Assembly (NCBI GenBank): GCA_029204045.2
Contig: CM055076.1
Coordinates: forward strand, 23,226,743-23,290,742
Length of the DNA stretch: 64,000 nt
Direction: 5' to 3'
Origin: Tillandsia leiboldiana
Lineage: Eukaryota > Streptophyta > Magnoliopsida > Poales > Bromeliaceae
This document shows, one piece after another, positions 21,900 to 32,117 of this stretch. The first letter of the stretch is position 1; each line of letters opens with the position of its first letter. The position numbers were made by a program, and so were the translations under genes. The notes under the pieces were generated by a model. That model was not told the DNA's origin and did not search any database. It was given only the letters and a program-made list of their open reading frames with translations.

Positions 21900-22560
21900 T
21901 GCCCTCGCGGCGCGGTGCCCCGCGCGGGTTGCTCGTGCGACGGCCGCACGGTGCCCGCGCGGGTGCGGCCCGACACGGCGCCCGCGCGGTTGCGGGTCCG
22001 TGCGGGTGCCTCCCGCGCGGCAGTCGCGCGGCGCCCGCGCGGTGCCCGCACGGGTGCGGGCCCGCGCGGGTGCCTCCCGCGCGGCAGCCGTGCGGCGCCC
22101 GCGCGGTGCCCGCATGGATGCGGGCCCGCGCGGGGGCCGCCCGCGCGGCAGCCGCGCGGCGCCCGCACGGGTGCGGGCCCGCGCGGCAGCCGCGCGGCGC
22201 CCGCACGGGTGCGGGCCCGCGCGGGGGCCGCCCGCAGCGGCAGCCGCGCGGCGCCCGCACGGGTGCGGGTCCGCGCGGGGGCCGCCCGCGCGGCAGCCGC
22301 GCGGCGCCCGCGCGGTGCCCGCACGGGTGCGGGCCCGCGCGGGTGCCTCCCACGCGACGGCCGCGCGGCGCCCGCGCGGTGCCCGCATGGATGCGGGCCC
22401 GCGCGGGGGCCGCCCGCGCGGCAGCCGCACGGCTCCCGCGCGGTGCCCGCAAGATTGCGGGCCCGCGCGAGTGCCTCCCGTGCGGCAGCCGCGCGGCGTC
22501 CGCGCGGTACCCGCACGGTTGCGGGTCCGCGCGGTGGCCACGCGGCGCCCGTGCGGTGCC
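21900..22560. repeat. GC-rich 64-bp tandem array in Gyp-2 3' LTR
   Basis: The phrase GCGGG(C/T)CCGCGCG recurs at 21992, 22056, 22120, 22173, 22211, 22265, 22329, 22393, 22457 and 22521. Spacings are mostly exactly 64 bp, with shortened units of 53, 38 and 54 bp. The sequence is nearly all G/C and very CpG-rich, with many short palindromes such as CCCGCGCGGG. Confidence 0.93.
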
Positions 22561-22929
22561 GTCCGTGACCCTCCTCCGCGCGATGCCCTAGCGGCATCGC
22601 GCGCCTCCGCCGTCCGTTCCGCGCCTTTTCAAGGAGACGACGTCGGCGACGGTGACGGATACGACGGAGAAAACAAGAAACCAAGAACTCACGAAAAAGA
22701 CAACGAACAAAATCCCAAATAATTTAAATAAATTATTTTACTAACCGAAGATCGACGGAAAGGTTGTCCGGTCGTGTTCTTGTCTTCGGTTCGGCGTCCG
22801 GGAAGATCGGGCTCCTTCTCTTTCTCCTTTCCCTTTCTTCCGGCTAGGGTTTCATCTTTTCTTTTTTCTTTCTCTCCGATTAGGGTTTTTATTTCCTTTT
22901 TCTTTTCCTTTCCGATAATCGGGATCCCT

Positions 22930-22936
22930 TATATAG
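22930..22936 (-). promoter_or_regulatory. Gyp-2 LTR TATA box (3' LTR copy)
   Basis: Minus-strand CTATATAAGGG. The 5' LTR copy lies at about 30455-30461. It is the only strong TATA box in the LTR, about 380 bp in from the LTR 5' end, implying an R-U5 leader of more than 2 kb. Confidence 0.6.
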
Positions 22937-23311
22937 TCGTACTTTACCTTTAATTAATTCCTCTTTAATTCGTACGTAAGAGAATTAATTAATTTTCCGT
23001 CTGGGATAATTAATTAACTAATTAATTATCCCCCACGAGATAAACCACCTTATCTCTAACGGGTGGAAGATATTTAGCATGGATTCCGATGCACGACTAA
23101 TTACCGTATCACTTTGAATCCCGTTCAGGGGGTTCCCGATATCGGATTTCAGATCCGATCGCGCCATCGGCTTTCTTTTTCCGCGCACAATCGCGGAAAA
23201 ATACTAGCGCCCCACAATGGCCAACTTCAAGAATTGAATAATTCTATTTCACTTAAAGGCCTAAACGACTACACGTAAGTCAAAAGTACCCCGAAAGACC
23301 GGATCACTACA

Positions 23312-23324
23312 CCACTCACACTTT
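23312..23324 (-). other. Gyp-2 polypurine tract
   Basis: Minus-strand AAAGTGTGAGTGG lies directly before the 3' LTR, where plus-strand DNA synthesis is primed. Confidence 0.7.
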
Positions 23325-23346
23325 ATAAAAAGTTTCGTCCCGAAAC

Positions 23347-26256
23347 TTAAATACAAACCCCATTAATTAATTCGGGAAAACATTCCCTCATCTTCGATTC
23401 CAGTTCCCACGTCGCCTCGCGCTCTTCGTGGTTGCTCCACTGGACCTTCACATAGGGGATAGTTCGATTGCGCAACTTCTTGTCCTCTCTTGCCAAAATC
23501 CGCACCGGCGTCTCCTCGACGCTTAAATCCTCTCGCAACTCGATGGTGGAGGCATCCAAGGCATGAGAGGGGTCAGCTAAGTATTTCCGGAGCATTGAGA
23601 CATGGAATACGTTATGGACTCGTTCGAGATTCGGTGGCAGGGCTAATCGGTACGCCACCGGTCCTACGCGTTCTAGGATCTCGAACGGTCCTACGTACCT
23701 CGGGCTTAACTTTCCCTTTATGCCGAAGCGTCGGTTCCCTTTGGAGGGCGAAACTCGGAGTAACGCGTGCTCACCCACCATGAACTCTAAGTCCCGACGT
23801 CTGTTGTCCGCGTAGCTTTTCTGTCTGCTCTGGGCGGTTAGTAGCCTCTGTCTAATCAATCGCACTTTTGCTTCGGTCTCCTCCACCAAATCTGGGCCCA
23901 GAAACTTACGCTCACCCAGGTCGTCCCAGCATATTGGAGACCGACAGCGGCGCCCGTACAGGGCCTCGTATGGTGCCATCTGAATGCTGGCCTGGTAACT
24001 ATTATTGTAGGCAAATTCCACTAGGGGCAAGCACCGTGCCCATCCTTCGCCCAGGTCTAAAACGCATGCCCGAAGCATGTCCTCCACAATTTGTATCACC
24101 CGCTCTGATTGTCCATCGGTCTGCGGGTGAAAAGCCGTACTGAAGTGCAACTTGGTTCCCATTGCTCGCTGCAGGCTCTGCCAAAAGTTTGACACAAATC
24201 GCGTGTCCCTGTCCGACGTGATGGACGTCGGCACCCCATGCAGCCTTACTATCTCGTTGATGTAGGTTTGCGCCAGTCGTTCCCGCGCCCACGTCGTGTG
24301 TATGGGCAGAAAGTGGGCCGATTTCGTCAGACGGTCCATGATTACCCATATTGCATCGTGTCCCTGTGACGATCTCAGGAACCCGGTCACAAAATCCATG
24401 GTAACTATGTCCCACTTCCACACGGGCACCGGTAAGGGTTGCAATTTTCCTGCTGGACGCTGGTGCTCGGCCTTCACTCGTTGGCACACCAGGCAGTGTG
24501 CCACAAATCGAGTCACGTCTCCCTTCATTTTGGGCCACCAGAAGGTCTGTTTGACGTCCTTGTACATCTTCGTTCCCCCGGGATGCGCTGTATATGGAGC
24601 TGTATGCGCCTCCCGCAGGATTTTCTCTTTGAGTTCTGGTAGATCCGGTACGCAGATTCGTCCCCGAAATCGTATGGTGCCGTCGGAGTTTACTGTGAAA
24701 TCACCTCCTGGGTCGGCAGTTACTCTACCTCGCACCAGCTGGAGTTGGTCATCAGTCGACTGCCCTTCGAGAATTCTGTCAAGCAGGGTAGGTCTGACCA
24801 CCAGTGTCAGAAGTCGTTCGACTGTACCCGCTGGTACTACTTCTAGTCTTAATCGTGAAAATTCCGCAATCAGACCATCTTGCTGGGTGATGGCACTTAC
24901 CCCTGCCTTCTCGGCCTGTCCCTTATGGCTCAGGGCGTCGGCCACCACGTTTGCCTTTCCCGGGTGGTAGTGGATCGTTAAATCGTAATCCTTCAATAGC
25001 TCGAGCCACCGTCTTTGTCGCAAATTTAACTCCTTTTGGGTGAATAGGTACTTAAGACTTTTATGATCTGAGTACACATTGCAGTGTGCCCCATACAGGT
25101 AGTGTCTCCAAAGCTTGAGGGCGAACACAACTGCTGCGAGTTCCAAATCGTGCACGGGGTAGTTTCGCTCGTATTCTTTGAGCTGCCTTGACGCATAGGC
25201 TATAACCTTTCCCCGTTGCATGAGCACTCCACCCAGTCCATTTCGCGACGCATCGCAATACACTTCATAATCCTCCCCTGGTTCCGGTAGGGCGAGAATC
25301 GGAGCTCGCGTCAATCTATCCTTGAGCTCCTCGAAGCTCCTCTGACATTTGTCCGTCCAGATGAACTTTTTCCCCTTTTTAGTCAAACGGTTTAAGGGGG
25401 TGGCTATCTTGGAGAAACCCTCCACGAAGCGCCGGTAGTACCCGGCTAATCCTAGAAAGCTTCGAACCTCTGTTACCGTCGTCGGTTGGGACCAGTCCGT
25501 CACCGAATCTATCTTCTTCGGATCGACTGCGACTCCAGCCGCTGAGATTACGTGCCCCAAGAAGCCAACCTCTCGGAGCCAAAACTCACACTTTTTGAGT
25601 TTGGCGTAGAGTTTCTGTTCCCGTAGGGTCTGGAGGACTGTGCGCAGATGTTCTTCATGTTCCTCGTCTGTACGGGAGTAGATGAGGATATCGTCGATGA
25701 AGACCACCACGAATAAATCCAGGAAGGGTTTGAATACCCTATTCATCATGTCCATGAACACTGCCGGGGCATTCGTGAGCCCGAACGGCATTACTGTAAA
25801 TTCGTAATGACCGTAGCGAGTCCGAAAAGCCGTTTTGGGGATGTCCTCCCCCTTGACCTGGACCTGATGATAGCCCGACTGCAGGTCAATCTTTGAGAAC
25901 ACCGTCGCCCCCTGTAGTTGGTCGAAGAGGTCGTCGATCCTTGGCAGGGGGTACTTGTTCTTAACGGTGACCTTATTTATCTCCCGGTAATCGATGCACA
26001 ACCGGAGACTTCCGTCCTTCTTTCTCACAAACAGGACGGGCGCGCCCCAGGGTGACGCGCTAGGTCTGATGAAGCCTTTATCCAAAAGGTCCTCCAACTG
26101 TGCCTTGAGTTCCTTCAACTCTGCGAAGGCCATCCTGTACGGTGCCTTGGTGATGGGTTTGGTGCCGGGAAGTAGTTCAATGGGAAAGTCGACTTCTCGT
26201 TCCGGCGGCGCTCTGGGGAGCTCTGCCGGAAACACGTCCGGAAATTCTCTTACCAC
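23347..26256 (-). CDS. Gyp-2 pol: RT-RNase H-integrase-chromodomain, 969 aa, intact
   Basis: One open frame. RT: IDYREINKVTVKNKYPLPRID (about 88-108), FSKIDLQSGYHQ with Asp124, FGLTNAPAVF, and catalytic FIDD at 186-189. RNase H: YCDAS (Asp335), ELAAVV (Glu372), SDHKS (Asp397), VADALS (Asp440). Integrase: an H-H-C-C finger with His551, His558, Cys588 and Cys591 (HCLVCQRVK), then Asp621 (TMDFV), Asp682 (SDRDTRF) and Glu718 (DGQSERV). A GPF/Y-like segment (RYVGPFEIL) and a chromodomain at about 910-960 (IPYVKVQWSNHEEREATWE) end the protein. The chromodomain probably steers insertion to heterochromatin. All catalytic residues are kept. The natural start is likely upstream by fusion with protease, so the given Met is only the first in frame. 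Confidence 0.95.
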   Translation of the reverse strand: MVREFPDVFPAELPRAPPEREVDFPIELLPGTKPITKAPYRMAFAELKELKAQLEDLLDKGFIRPSASPWGAPVLFVRKKDGSLRLCIDYREINKVTVKNKYPLPRIDDLFDQLQGATVFSKIDLQSGYHQVQVKGEDIPKTAFRTRYGHYEFTVMPFGLTNAPAVFMDMMNRVFKPFLDLFVVVFIDDILIYSRTDEEHEEHLRTVLQTLREQKLYAKLKKCEFWLREVGFLGHVISAAGVAVDPKKIDSVTDWSQPTTVTEVRSFLGLAGYYRRFVEGFSKIATPLNRLTKKGKKFIWTDKCQRSFEELKDRLTRAPILALPEPGEDYEVYCDASRNGLGGVLMQRGKVIAYASRQLKEYERNYPVHDLELAAVVFALKLWRHYLYGAHCNVYSDHKSLKYLFTQKELNLRQRRWLELLKDYDLTIHYHPGKANVVADALSHKGQAEKAGVSAITQQDGLIAEFSRLRLEVVPAGTVERLLTLVVRPTLLDRILEGQSTDDQLQLVRGRVTADPGGDFTVNSDGTIRFRGRICVPDLPELKEKILREAHTAPYTAHPGGTKMYKDVKQTFWWPKMKGDVTRFVAHCLVCQRVKAEHQRPAGKLQPLPVPVWKWDIVTMDFVTGFLRSSQGHDAIWVIMDRLTKSAHFLPIHTTWARERLAQTYINEIVRLHGVPTSITSDRDTRFVSNFWQSLQRAMGTKLHFSTAFHPQTDGQSERVIQIVEDMLRACVLDLGEGWARCLPLVEFAYNNSYQASIQMAPYEALYGRRCRSPICWDDLGERKFLGPDLVEETEAKVRLIRQRLLTAQSRQKSYADNRRRDLEFMVGEHALLRVSPSKGNRRFGIKGKLSPRYVGPFEILERVGPVAYRLALPPNLERVHNVFHVSMLRKYLADPSHALDASTIELREDLSVEETPVRILAREDKKLRNRTIPYVKVQWSNHEEREATWELESKMRECFPELINGVCI

Positions 26257-26563
26257 GGGACCGCTGATCCTTATCTGGGGAGCGGCCCTGAACTACCTAT
26301 CGGCCCATTGGGTTCTCGGCTGCAAGGCATAGGGTGGAGCCTATTTATTCCTTGCATGGCCCTTAACGGGCCCCGAGTACACAAGGTTCTCCTATGCTTC
26401 GAAGCTCGCCCGCGCACATCGGCCGGGGGAGGCTTCGCCTAGTACTTAAGGATTCTAGAGAGAGAGAGCGAGAGAGAGAGTCTAACAGGGGTAGCAGGTT
26501 AAGGTGTGACCGGTGCTCCTAATCTAAGGAGGAAAAGTGGGACCAAAAGTTTACCTGCCGTCA
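26257..26563 (-). other. Non-retroviral filler between Gyp-2 gag region and pol
   Basis: About 300 bp where protease C-terminal sequence is expected. It holds a (GA)n tract (26459-26481), GC-rich text with GGGCCC palindromes, and a minus-strand AATAAATAGG at about 26338-26347 resembling a core promoter. No protease LGMDWL-type motif is visible. It may be captured host or LTR sequence; origin unknown. Confidence 0.5.
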
Positions 26564-27188
26564 CTAGGTCTGGGACGTAGCGTCCTCCACTGAAGCGTCC
26601 CAGGAAGCCCGTCCACAGCCCCTGGGCCAGCGTCGTACGGCGTGCTGGGGAAGGGACTTGTCGTCTGAGGAGTCTGCAGATTGCTGGTCGTCAGGCGAAT
26701 CCTTTGGCTGAACGGGGGCCGCGGCATTCTCTGGTCCTTCCTGCTGTGGTGGCGCGGCGGCGGCGGAAGTGGGCCTCTGAGGGCAGAAGGCACGGGAGTG
26801 GTCCGGTAAGCCGCACTGATTGCAGTAGTGGTACCTCCACGTACATTCTGCCACCGGGTGAGCTCCCTTGCAGATTACGCACGGTCCCTGAAGTGGTTTC
26901 GCGTCCCTTGCTGGTGTCGGTTCGTCCTCCCGCGCTTTCTCCGGTCGTCTTCCTCCTTGGCCCTCCGGGGGTCTGGACGGTCAGTAGGACATCGAGGGGA
27001 CTACTTTCTAGTAGATGTGTTTGTGCAAAAGCGCGGGAAATAAAATAGCGAGTCGCCCCGGTGTCAAACAGGGTTCGTGCTCGGAAATTAGAAACGGAGG
27101 TAATACCTGCGACCGCCTCCTCTTGCAGTGTCGCTCCATAACCCGTCCACAAAAAGACGGGCCTTGTGGGGTTCGTCTCGTATAACAA
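26564..27188 (-). pseudogene. Gyp-2 shuffled protease N half and Gag zinc knuckle
   Basis: Two frames in unusual order. First (27110-27010) comes the protease start AGITSVSNFRARTLFDTGATR, with DTGA active site, FISRAFA, and a break after LDVLLTVQTPGG. Next, in overlapping frames, comes Gag C-terminal sequence that should precede protease: ECTWRYHYCNQCGLPDHS with a CCHC knuckle CNQCGLPDHSRAFC (about 26805-26846), then a Pro/Ala/Gln-rich tail ending in a stop at 26564. The protease C half with its flap and LGMDWLA motif is absent. The arrangement suggests template switching during reverse transcription; protease is unlikely to be functional. Confidence 0.8.
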
Positions 27189-27961
27189 ACGGGACGCAAT
27201 TAACCAATCTCACGAACTCCCTTTGATATTCCATGACCGAGCGGTTCCCTTGTCTAACGTTCTTCAGATCGTCTTCCAATTGCCGCTTGATGCTATCGGA
27301 GAAGAAAGCGTCAAAAAGTTCCTCTCTAAAGGCCGTCCATGTCGGTAACGGGTCGTTTGTAGACGGATCCGGACGTACCGTTTTCCACCAGATGCGTGCA
27401 TTCCCTTCGAGGAAGTGGACGGCTAGTGGAACTCGCTCGTGTTCCTCCATCAGTAGGTCCTCGAAGAGTTTTTCCATGGTATCCACCCATTTCTCGACGA
27501 CCCATGGGTCGGTCGTCTCTCCCTCAAAAGTGGGAGGGTCATGCTTCTTGAACCCAGCCAAATTCGTCCTGACCCTTTCTCGCGTCGTTCGTTGCTCCAG
27601 TGATCCCTCCTACAGCGGCGGACCCCCCGAGGGTAGGGGTCGTTCCTGCCTCCCCTGTTGTCGCTCCTATCACGGGCCCCGTGGTCGTCGGAGTAGGTAC
27701 GTCCCCTGGAGATGGGGGCTGTTCCGTCATTGTACCACCCGTCCCTTGCGGTCCCGTAGTGGGTGCGGTGGTTTCGGGCGGAGGGGTTGGATTGCGCTCG
27801 GCTGGCGCGGTTGCCTGTCGCTGTGTCAGGTGACGAACCTGCTCCGTCAGCGTCGCTAATTGCCCGGCCATTTCCCGCAGTTGTTGTCGGAGGAGCTGGT
27901 TCTCTGCGGTGGTCGGGGCCACTCCGTCCGCATTCTCGGTGGACGATCTAGTCCGGGCCAT
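27088..27961 (-). pseudogene. Gyp-2 gag, frameshifted and truncated
   Basis: Starts MARTRSSTENADGVAPTTAEN at 27961, followed by the short helix LLRQQLREMAGQLATLTEQ and a Pro/Thr-rich linker. A frameshift near 27600 moves to the second frame with the retrotransposon-gag core: FKKHDPPTFEGETTDPWVVE, EKLFEDLLMEEHERVPLAVHFL, ARIWWKTVRPD, FREELFDAFFSDSIKRQLEDDLK, MEYQREFVRLVNCVPFVIRD. After LFVDGLW the Gag sequence ends and protease sequence begins in another frame, so the Gag tail was displaced downstream. It would form the particle if intact; here it cannot be made as one protein. Confidence 0.85.
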
Positions 27962-28165
27962 CGTCCGCTATAGACAAAGAAACCACGTTAACCCTAAGAT
28001 TATAACCCTAATACCCTGTCTTACGATTACACCTACATTACGTTCCCCTATTCCCCGTACTCTCACGTACTACGCACCTATACCTTGGTTATCTCATGTC
28101 TAATTTGCTTGTGGTACCCTACACTGTGGATGTGGATCACGTCTACTATGGTTATGGTTGTTTTT

Positions 28166-28176
28166 CTCTGATACCA
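28166..28176 (-). other. Gyp-2 primer binding site (tRNA-iMet)
   Basis: Minus-strand TGGTATCAGAG, 7 bp inside the 5' LTR edge at 28184. Confidence 0.9.
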
Positions 28177-28183
28177 TTTAATC

Positions 28184-30836
28184 TGTCACGCCCCCGGGGG
28201 TTTTTGAGTCTATCAAGCGGAATTTCGTGTGTCTCTTTTTTTTTCCTGAACAAGGTACATTAAACCTCATCCCCGGTGCGTGCCAGACCGCCACATACAC
28301 AAAATTCTCCCTGTCCGCGGACAGAGTCTCCTTTGTATATGCACGACGTCTCATTTACAACAACATACAACAATCATCAACCATCAACCATACAATAGAC
28401 ATTCAACATCAAGCGGAATATTAAAGCGGCATCAATGTTTAGAAAGGATAAAGCCAGCAATTGCAAAACCCGTGCCCACACGACACTTCGTTTTGAGAAA
28501 ACCCTTTTCGAAATCATTTGATTTATCATGAAACCAAGCCGCATAAGAAACATCATCAGAAGAACCAAACTATAAAAGTACAACTCATCCACAGTGCCAA
28601 GTAATACATGTCCACGAATATTTCTACTCACAAGCAAATTAACTAACATGCGTAAAAGAGATGAGATAATGATAATAACCAAGCGTTCTGACTACGGTCC
28701 TCAGCGACGCAGTCTCAACAATCTCCCGGGTAACGCCCCTCGTAGCGCCTGTCACGGAGTGGGTAAAGTCAGTGACAAACAAAGTAGATGTCTAACAACA
28801 TTAAGGAATAAGGAGCAAACCGGAAACACCGTAACCATTTCGCTAAAAACCCTGCACATATTAAGCTGGGCCCCGACCCCAGATTTATCAATTTAATTGG
28901 GCACCAACCCCAGAATGTTTATCGGAGAGACCAAAGTCTCCCCTCGTGCGCAAGCACTCCTTTGATGCATTTAACCCCTTCCACGGTGCTGGTGTGCTAT
29001 TCCCAGCGGGCGCGAAGGGGTCCCCACGGCTCCCACCCCTTTGTGAGGAACACGGGTCATACAAGACCACTCTTCCGGAAAAGTACACCCATGCGGAGGC
29101 CAATCCGCCTGTGTACGTGCAGCATCCCAAAACGGTTTTTGCCGAGATCGGCGTGTCATGAACATTGCGACCGCAGCCGCTTCAATTGTTAGATAATAAC
29201 ACAATTATGCGAAAGGTTAAACTGTCCATCTACTTTGTTAGATAAATTGAGAGCACTTTAATGACGATAGATGCACTTACTGCACTGGTTGTATTTACAG
29301 CAACCGTACCCACCTATTTGGAGAGAGATCGGAACACTCGAATCTTTCGCGCACCCCCGCTGCGCGTCTGGACCTAAAGAAAGTCCGCAAGGATAACTAT
29401 AGTTAAAAGTGTGTACTTACATCCGAAAACATAAGACCCAATTTACTCATTTGTTTTTGACGGAAAAGTCCAACATTGTCCGGTTGACGAAACGGAATTC
29501 CCGAGCCGCCGTCGCCGTCTGCCGGAGCCCCGCGCGGTTCAGAACCGCGCGGCGTATCTCCGCGGACGATGCCCTCGCGGCGCGGTGCCCCGCGCGGGTT
29601 GCCCGTGCGACGGCCGCACGGTGCCCGCGCGGGTGCGGCCCGGCACGGCGCCCGCGCAGTTGCGGGTCCGTGCGGGTGCCGCCCGCGCGGCAGTCGCGCG
29701 GCGCCCGGCGCGGTGCCCGCACGGGTGCGGGCCCGCGCGGGTGCCTCCCGCGCGGCAGCCGTGCGGCGCCCGCGCGGTGCCCGCATGGATGCGGGCCCGC
29801 ACGGGTGCGGGCCCGCGCGGCAGCCGCGCGGCGCCCGCGCGGTGCCCGCACGGGTGCGGGCCCGCGCGGGTGCCTCCCGCGCGACGGCCGCGCGGCGCCC
29901 GCGGTGCCCGCATGGATGCGGGCCCGCGCGGGGGCCACCCGCGCGGCAGCCGCACGGCGCCCGCGCGGTACCCGCAAGATTGCGGGCCCGCGCGGGTGCC
30001 TTCCGTGCGGCAGCCGCGCGGCGTCCGCGCGGTACCCCCACGGTTGCGGGTCCGCGCGGTGGCCGCGCGGCGCCCGTGCGGTGCCGTCCGTGACCCTCCT
30101 CCGCGCGATGCCCTAGCGGCATCGCGCGCCTCCGCCGTCCGTTCCGCGCCTTTTCAAGGAGACGACGTCGGCGACGGTGACGGATACGACGGAGAAAACA
30201 TGAAACCAAGAACTCACGAAAAAGACAACGAACAAAATCCCAAATAATTTAAATAAATTATTTTACTAATCGAAGATCGACGGAAAGGTTGTCCGGTCGT
30301 GTTCTTGTCTTCGGTTCGGCGTCCGGGAAGATCGGGCTCCTTCTCTTTCTCCTTTCCCTTTCTTCCGGCTAGGGTTTCGTCTTTTCTTTTTTCTTTCTCT
30401 CCGATTAGGATTTTTATTTCCTTTTTCTTTTCCTTTCCGATAATCGGGATCCCTTATATAGTCGTACTTTACCTTTAATTAATTCATCTTTAATTCGTAC
30501 GTAAGAGAATTAATTAATTTTCCGTCTGGGATAATTAATTAACTAATTAATTATCCCCCACGAGATAAACCACCTTATCTCTAACGGGTGCAAGATATTT
30601 AGCACGGATTCCGATGCACGACTAATTACCGTATCACTTTGAATCCCGTTCAGGGGGTTCCCGATATCGGATTTCAGATCCGATCGCGCCGTCGGCTTTC
30701 TTTTTCCGCGCACAATCGCGAAAAAATACTAGCGCCCCACAATGGCCAACTTCAAGAATTGAATAATTCTATTTCACTTAAAGGCCTAAACGACTACACG
30801 TAAGTCAAAAGTACCCCGAAAGACCGGATCACTACA
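28184..30836 (-). repeat. Gyp-2 5' LTR (2653 bp)
   Basis: Same ends and order as 20515-23311. It is 144 bp shorter, mainly because the GC-rich array has fewer and rearranged units (starts at 29662, 29727, 29791, 29807, 29856, 29918, 29982, 30046). TATA box at about 30455-30461. Confidence 0.95.
29570..30090. repeat. GC-rich 64-bp tandem array in Gyp-2 5' LTR
   Basis: About eight phrases of the same unit as in the 3' LTR, spaced 65, 64, 16, 49, 62, 64 and 64 bp. The two short steps add to about one unit, consistent with deletion or slippage inside units. Confidence 0.92.
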
Positions 30837-31348
30837 TTAAAGATGTGATTTCGGAGTAGATTCCACCCGATCTTCCACCTATGTGGGAGATCCAACATTG
30901 CATTGACCTAGTGTCGGGCGCCGCTATACCCAATAAGAAAGCCTATCGAATGAATCCAAGGGAAAATTAAGAACTACAATGACAAGTTGAAGAGCTTATT
31001 CGCAAAGACTTGGTGCGAGAAAGTATGAGCCCATGCGCAGTGCCGACATTATTGGTTCCAATGAAAGATGGCACTTGACGAATGTGTGTGGATAGTAGAG
31101 CGGTCAACAAAATCACTATTAAGTACCGGCTTCCTATTCTGCGACTCGACGATCTTCTTGACCAACTTCATGGTGCCTCGATTTTCTCCAAAGTTGATCT
31201 AAGGAGGGGCTACCATCAAATCCATATGTGCCCTGGTGATGAATGAAATATGGCGTTCAAGACGCGTGATGGTCTCTACGAGTCTACGAGTGGATGGTCA
31301 TGCCATTCGGCCTCTCAAATGCTCCAAGCACTTTTATGCGGCTTATGA
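30837..31348 (+). pseudogene. Gyp-1 RT fragment, between Gyp-2 and Gyp-3
   Basis: Continues Gyp-1 after the TTAAA duplication: PPDLPPMWEIQHCIDLVSGA, KKAYRMNP, VEELIRKDLVRESMSPCAVP, LVPMKDGT, CVDSRAVNKITIKYRLP, LDDLLDQLHGASIFSKVDL and GYHQIHMCPGDE, then MPFGLSNAPSTFMRLM-like text in a shifted frame. Stop codons (about 30856, 30967, 31077 and 31246) and a frameshift near 31280 show decay. Cut at 31348 by the Gyp-3 LTR, before the RT YVDD box. The rest of Gyp-1 does not reappear after Gyp-3. Confidence 0.85.
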
Positions 31349-32021
31349 TGTCACGCCCCGGAACCCGGGCTCGCCAACAGATCCGCCGTGAACACGGGAT
31401 TTCCCGTGTACACGAAGCACTGGTAACCTGCTCCGATATAATATGAACAATAAAAGAGCATAATACAGAGCTGAAGTAGAAGAACCACATAGTATCTGGA
31501 ACTACAAATAAAGCTGTAATAAGTACAATAATCTCCGAGCTCACCAAAATAATACAGCCAGCTGGCCAGCGCCAGTCCCAAAATACCACAGTCTGAGTAA
31601 AGAGTACAATATCTGTCTAATATCCTCTAATAGTCTCGCAGGAGATCTATCTACTCAGCGATCCCCTTACCTTTATCAGCTGCCGACGGCCTAGCAGCTC
31701 CCGCAGACGACTCTGCAAAATAAAGAAGAAGAAAGAGAGAAACAACAATGGGGGTGAGAACTACCAGATAAACCAGTAGCCTCCCCTAGTGGGTAAAAAC
31801 CTCAACTCTGACGCACCCACTAGGACTACTCGAGGCAACATGAAAGAACAGTGGTAAGCTATAAAGGCTGCTGAAAAAAAAGAAACTATCACCACTATGC
31901 CTCTAAATGCCATGTAGCATGAAATGACTGTATGCAACAATACCAAACATGCCTGCCTGAAATAACTCAGTCTTGCGTTACTAGTAAAACTGGTACTGCC
32001 TGTTGTGCCTTGCCAAATCGG

Positions 32022-32117
32022 GTATGCTGGCCAATGCATAACACCGATAGGGGATAGTTGCCAAATCGGGTATGCTGGCCAACGCATAACACCGATAGGG
32101 GATAGGAGTCTCAAAGA
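32022..32117. repeat. Direct duplication of about 48 bp in the Gyp-3 LTR
   Basis: GCCAAATCGGGTATGCTGGC followed by a CATAACACCGATAGGGGATAG tail occurs twice back to back. The same pair is in the 5' LTR at 40131-40226, so the duplication predates insertion. Confidence 0.88.

Larger units (their letters stand above)
20515..23311 (-). repeat. Gyp-2 3' LTR (2797 bp)
   Basis: Runs from TGTCACGCCC to CACTACA. Minus-strand order: AT-rich upstream part with (TTAA)n-like text (22940-23030), TATA box (22930-22936), a pyrimidine-rich segment, the GC-rich 64-bp array (about 21900-22560), two blocks shared with other families (about 21385-21490 and 20612-20676), then the LTR end. Long ORFs over the GC array on both strands are compositional. 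Confidence 0.95.
20515..30836 (-). mobile_element. Gyp-2: complete Ty3/gypsy chromovirus (Tekay/Del-like), 10.3 kb
   Basis: Two LTRs with the same TGTCACGCCCCCGGG...ATCACTACA ends flank PBS, gag, pol and a polypurine tract, all on the minus strand. Perfect 5-bp target duplications TTAAA lie at 20510-20514 and 30837-30841, and the Gyp-1 reading continues across them. The two LTRs differ by few substitutions in the parts I compared, plus repeat-copy changes, so insertion is recent. The chromodomain at the pol C terminus points to a Tekay/Del-type chromovirus. Gag-protease is rearranged (see that entry), so the copy is probably not autonomous. Confidence 0.95.

Noticed and set aside
21733..22722. 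Long ORFs of 217-313 aa on both strands, Arg/Ala/Gly/Pro-rich
   Set aside because: They overlap in several frames over a GC-only 64-bp repeat (not a multiple of three) inside an LTR; composition alone keeps the frames open. The same holds for 29403-30247.
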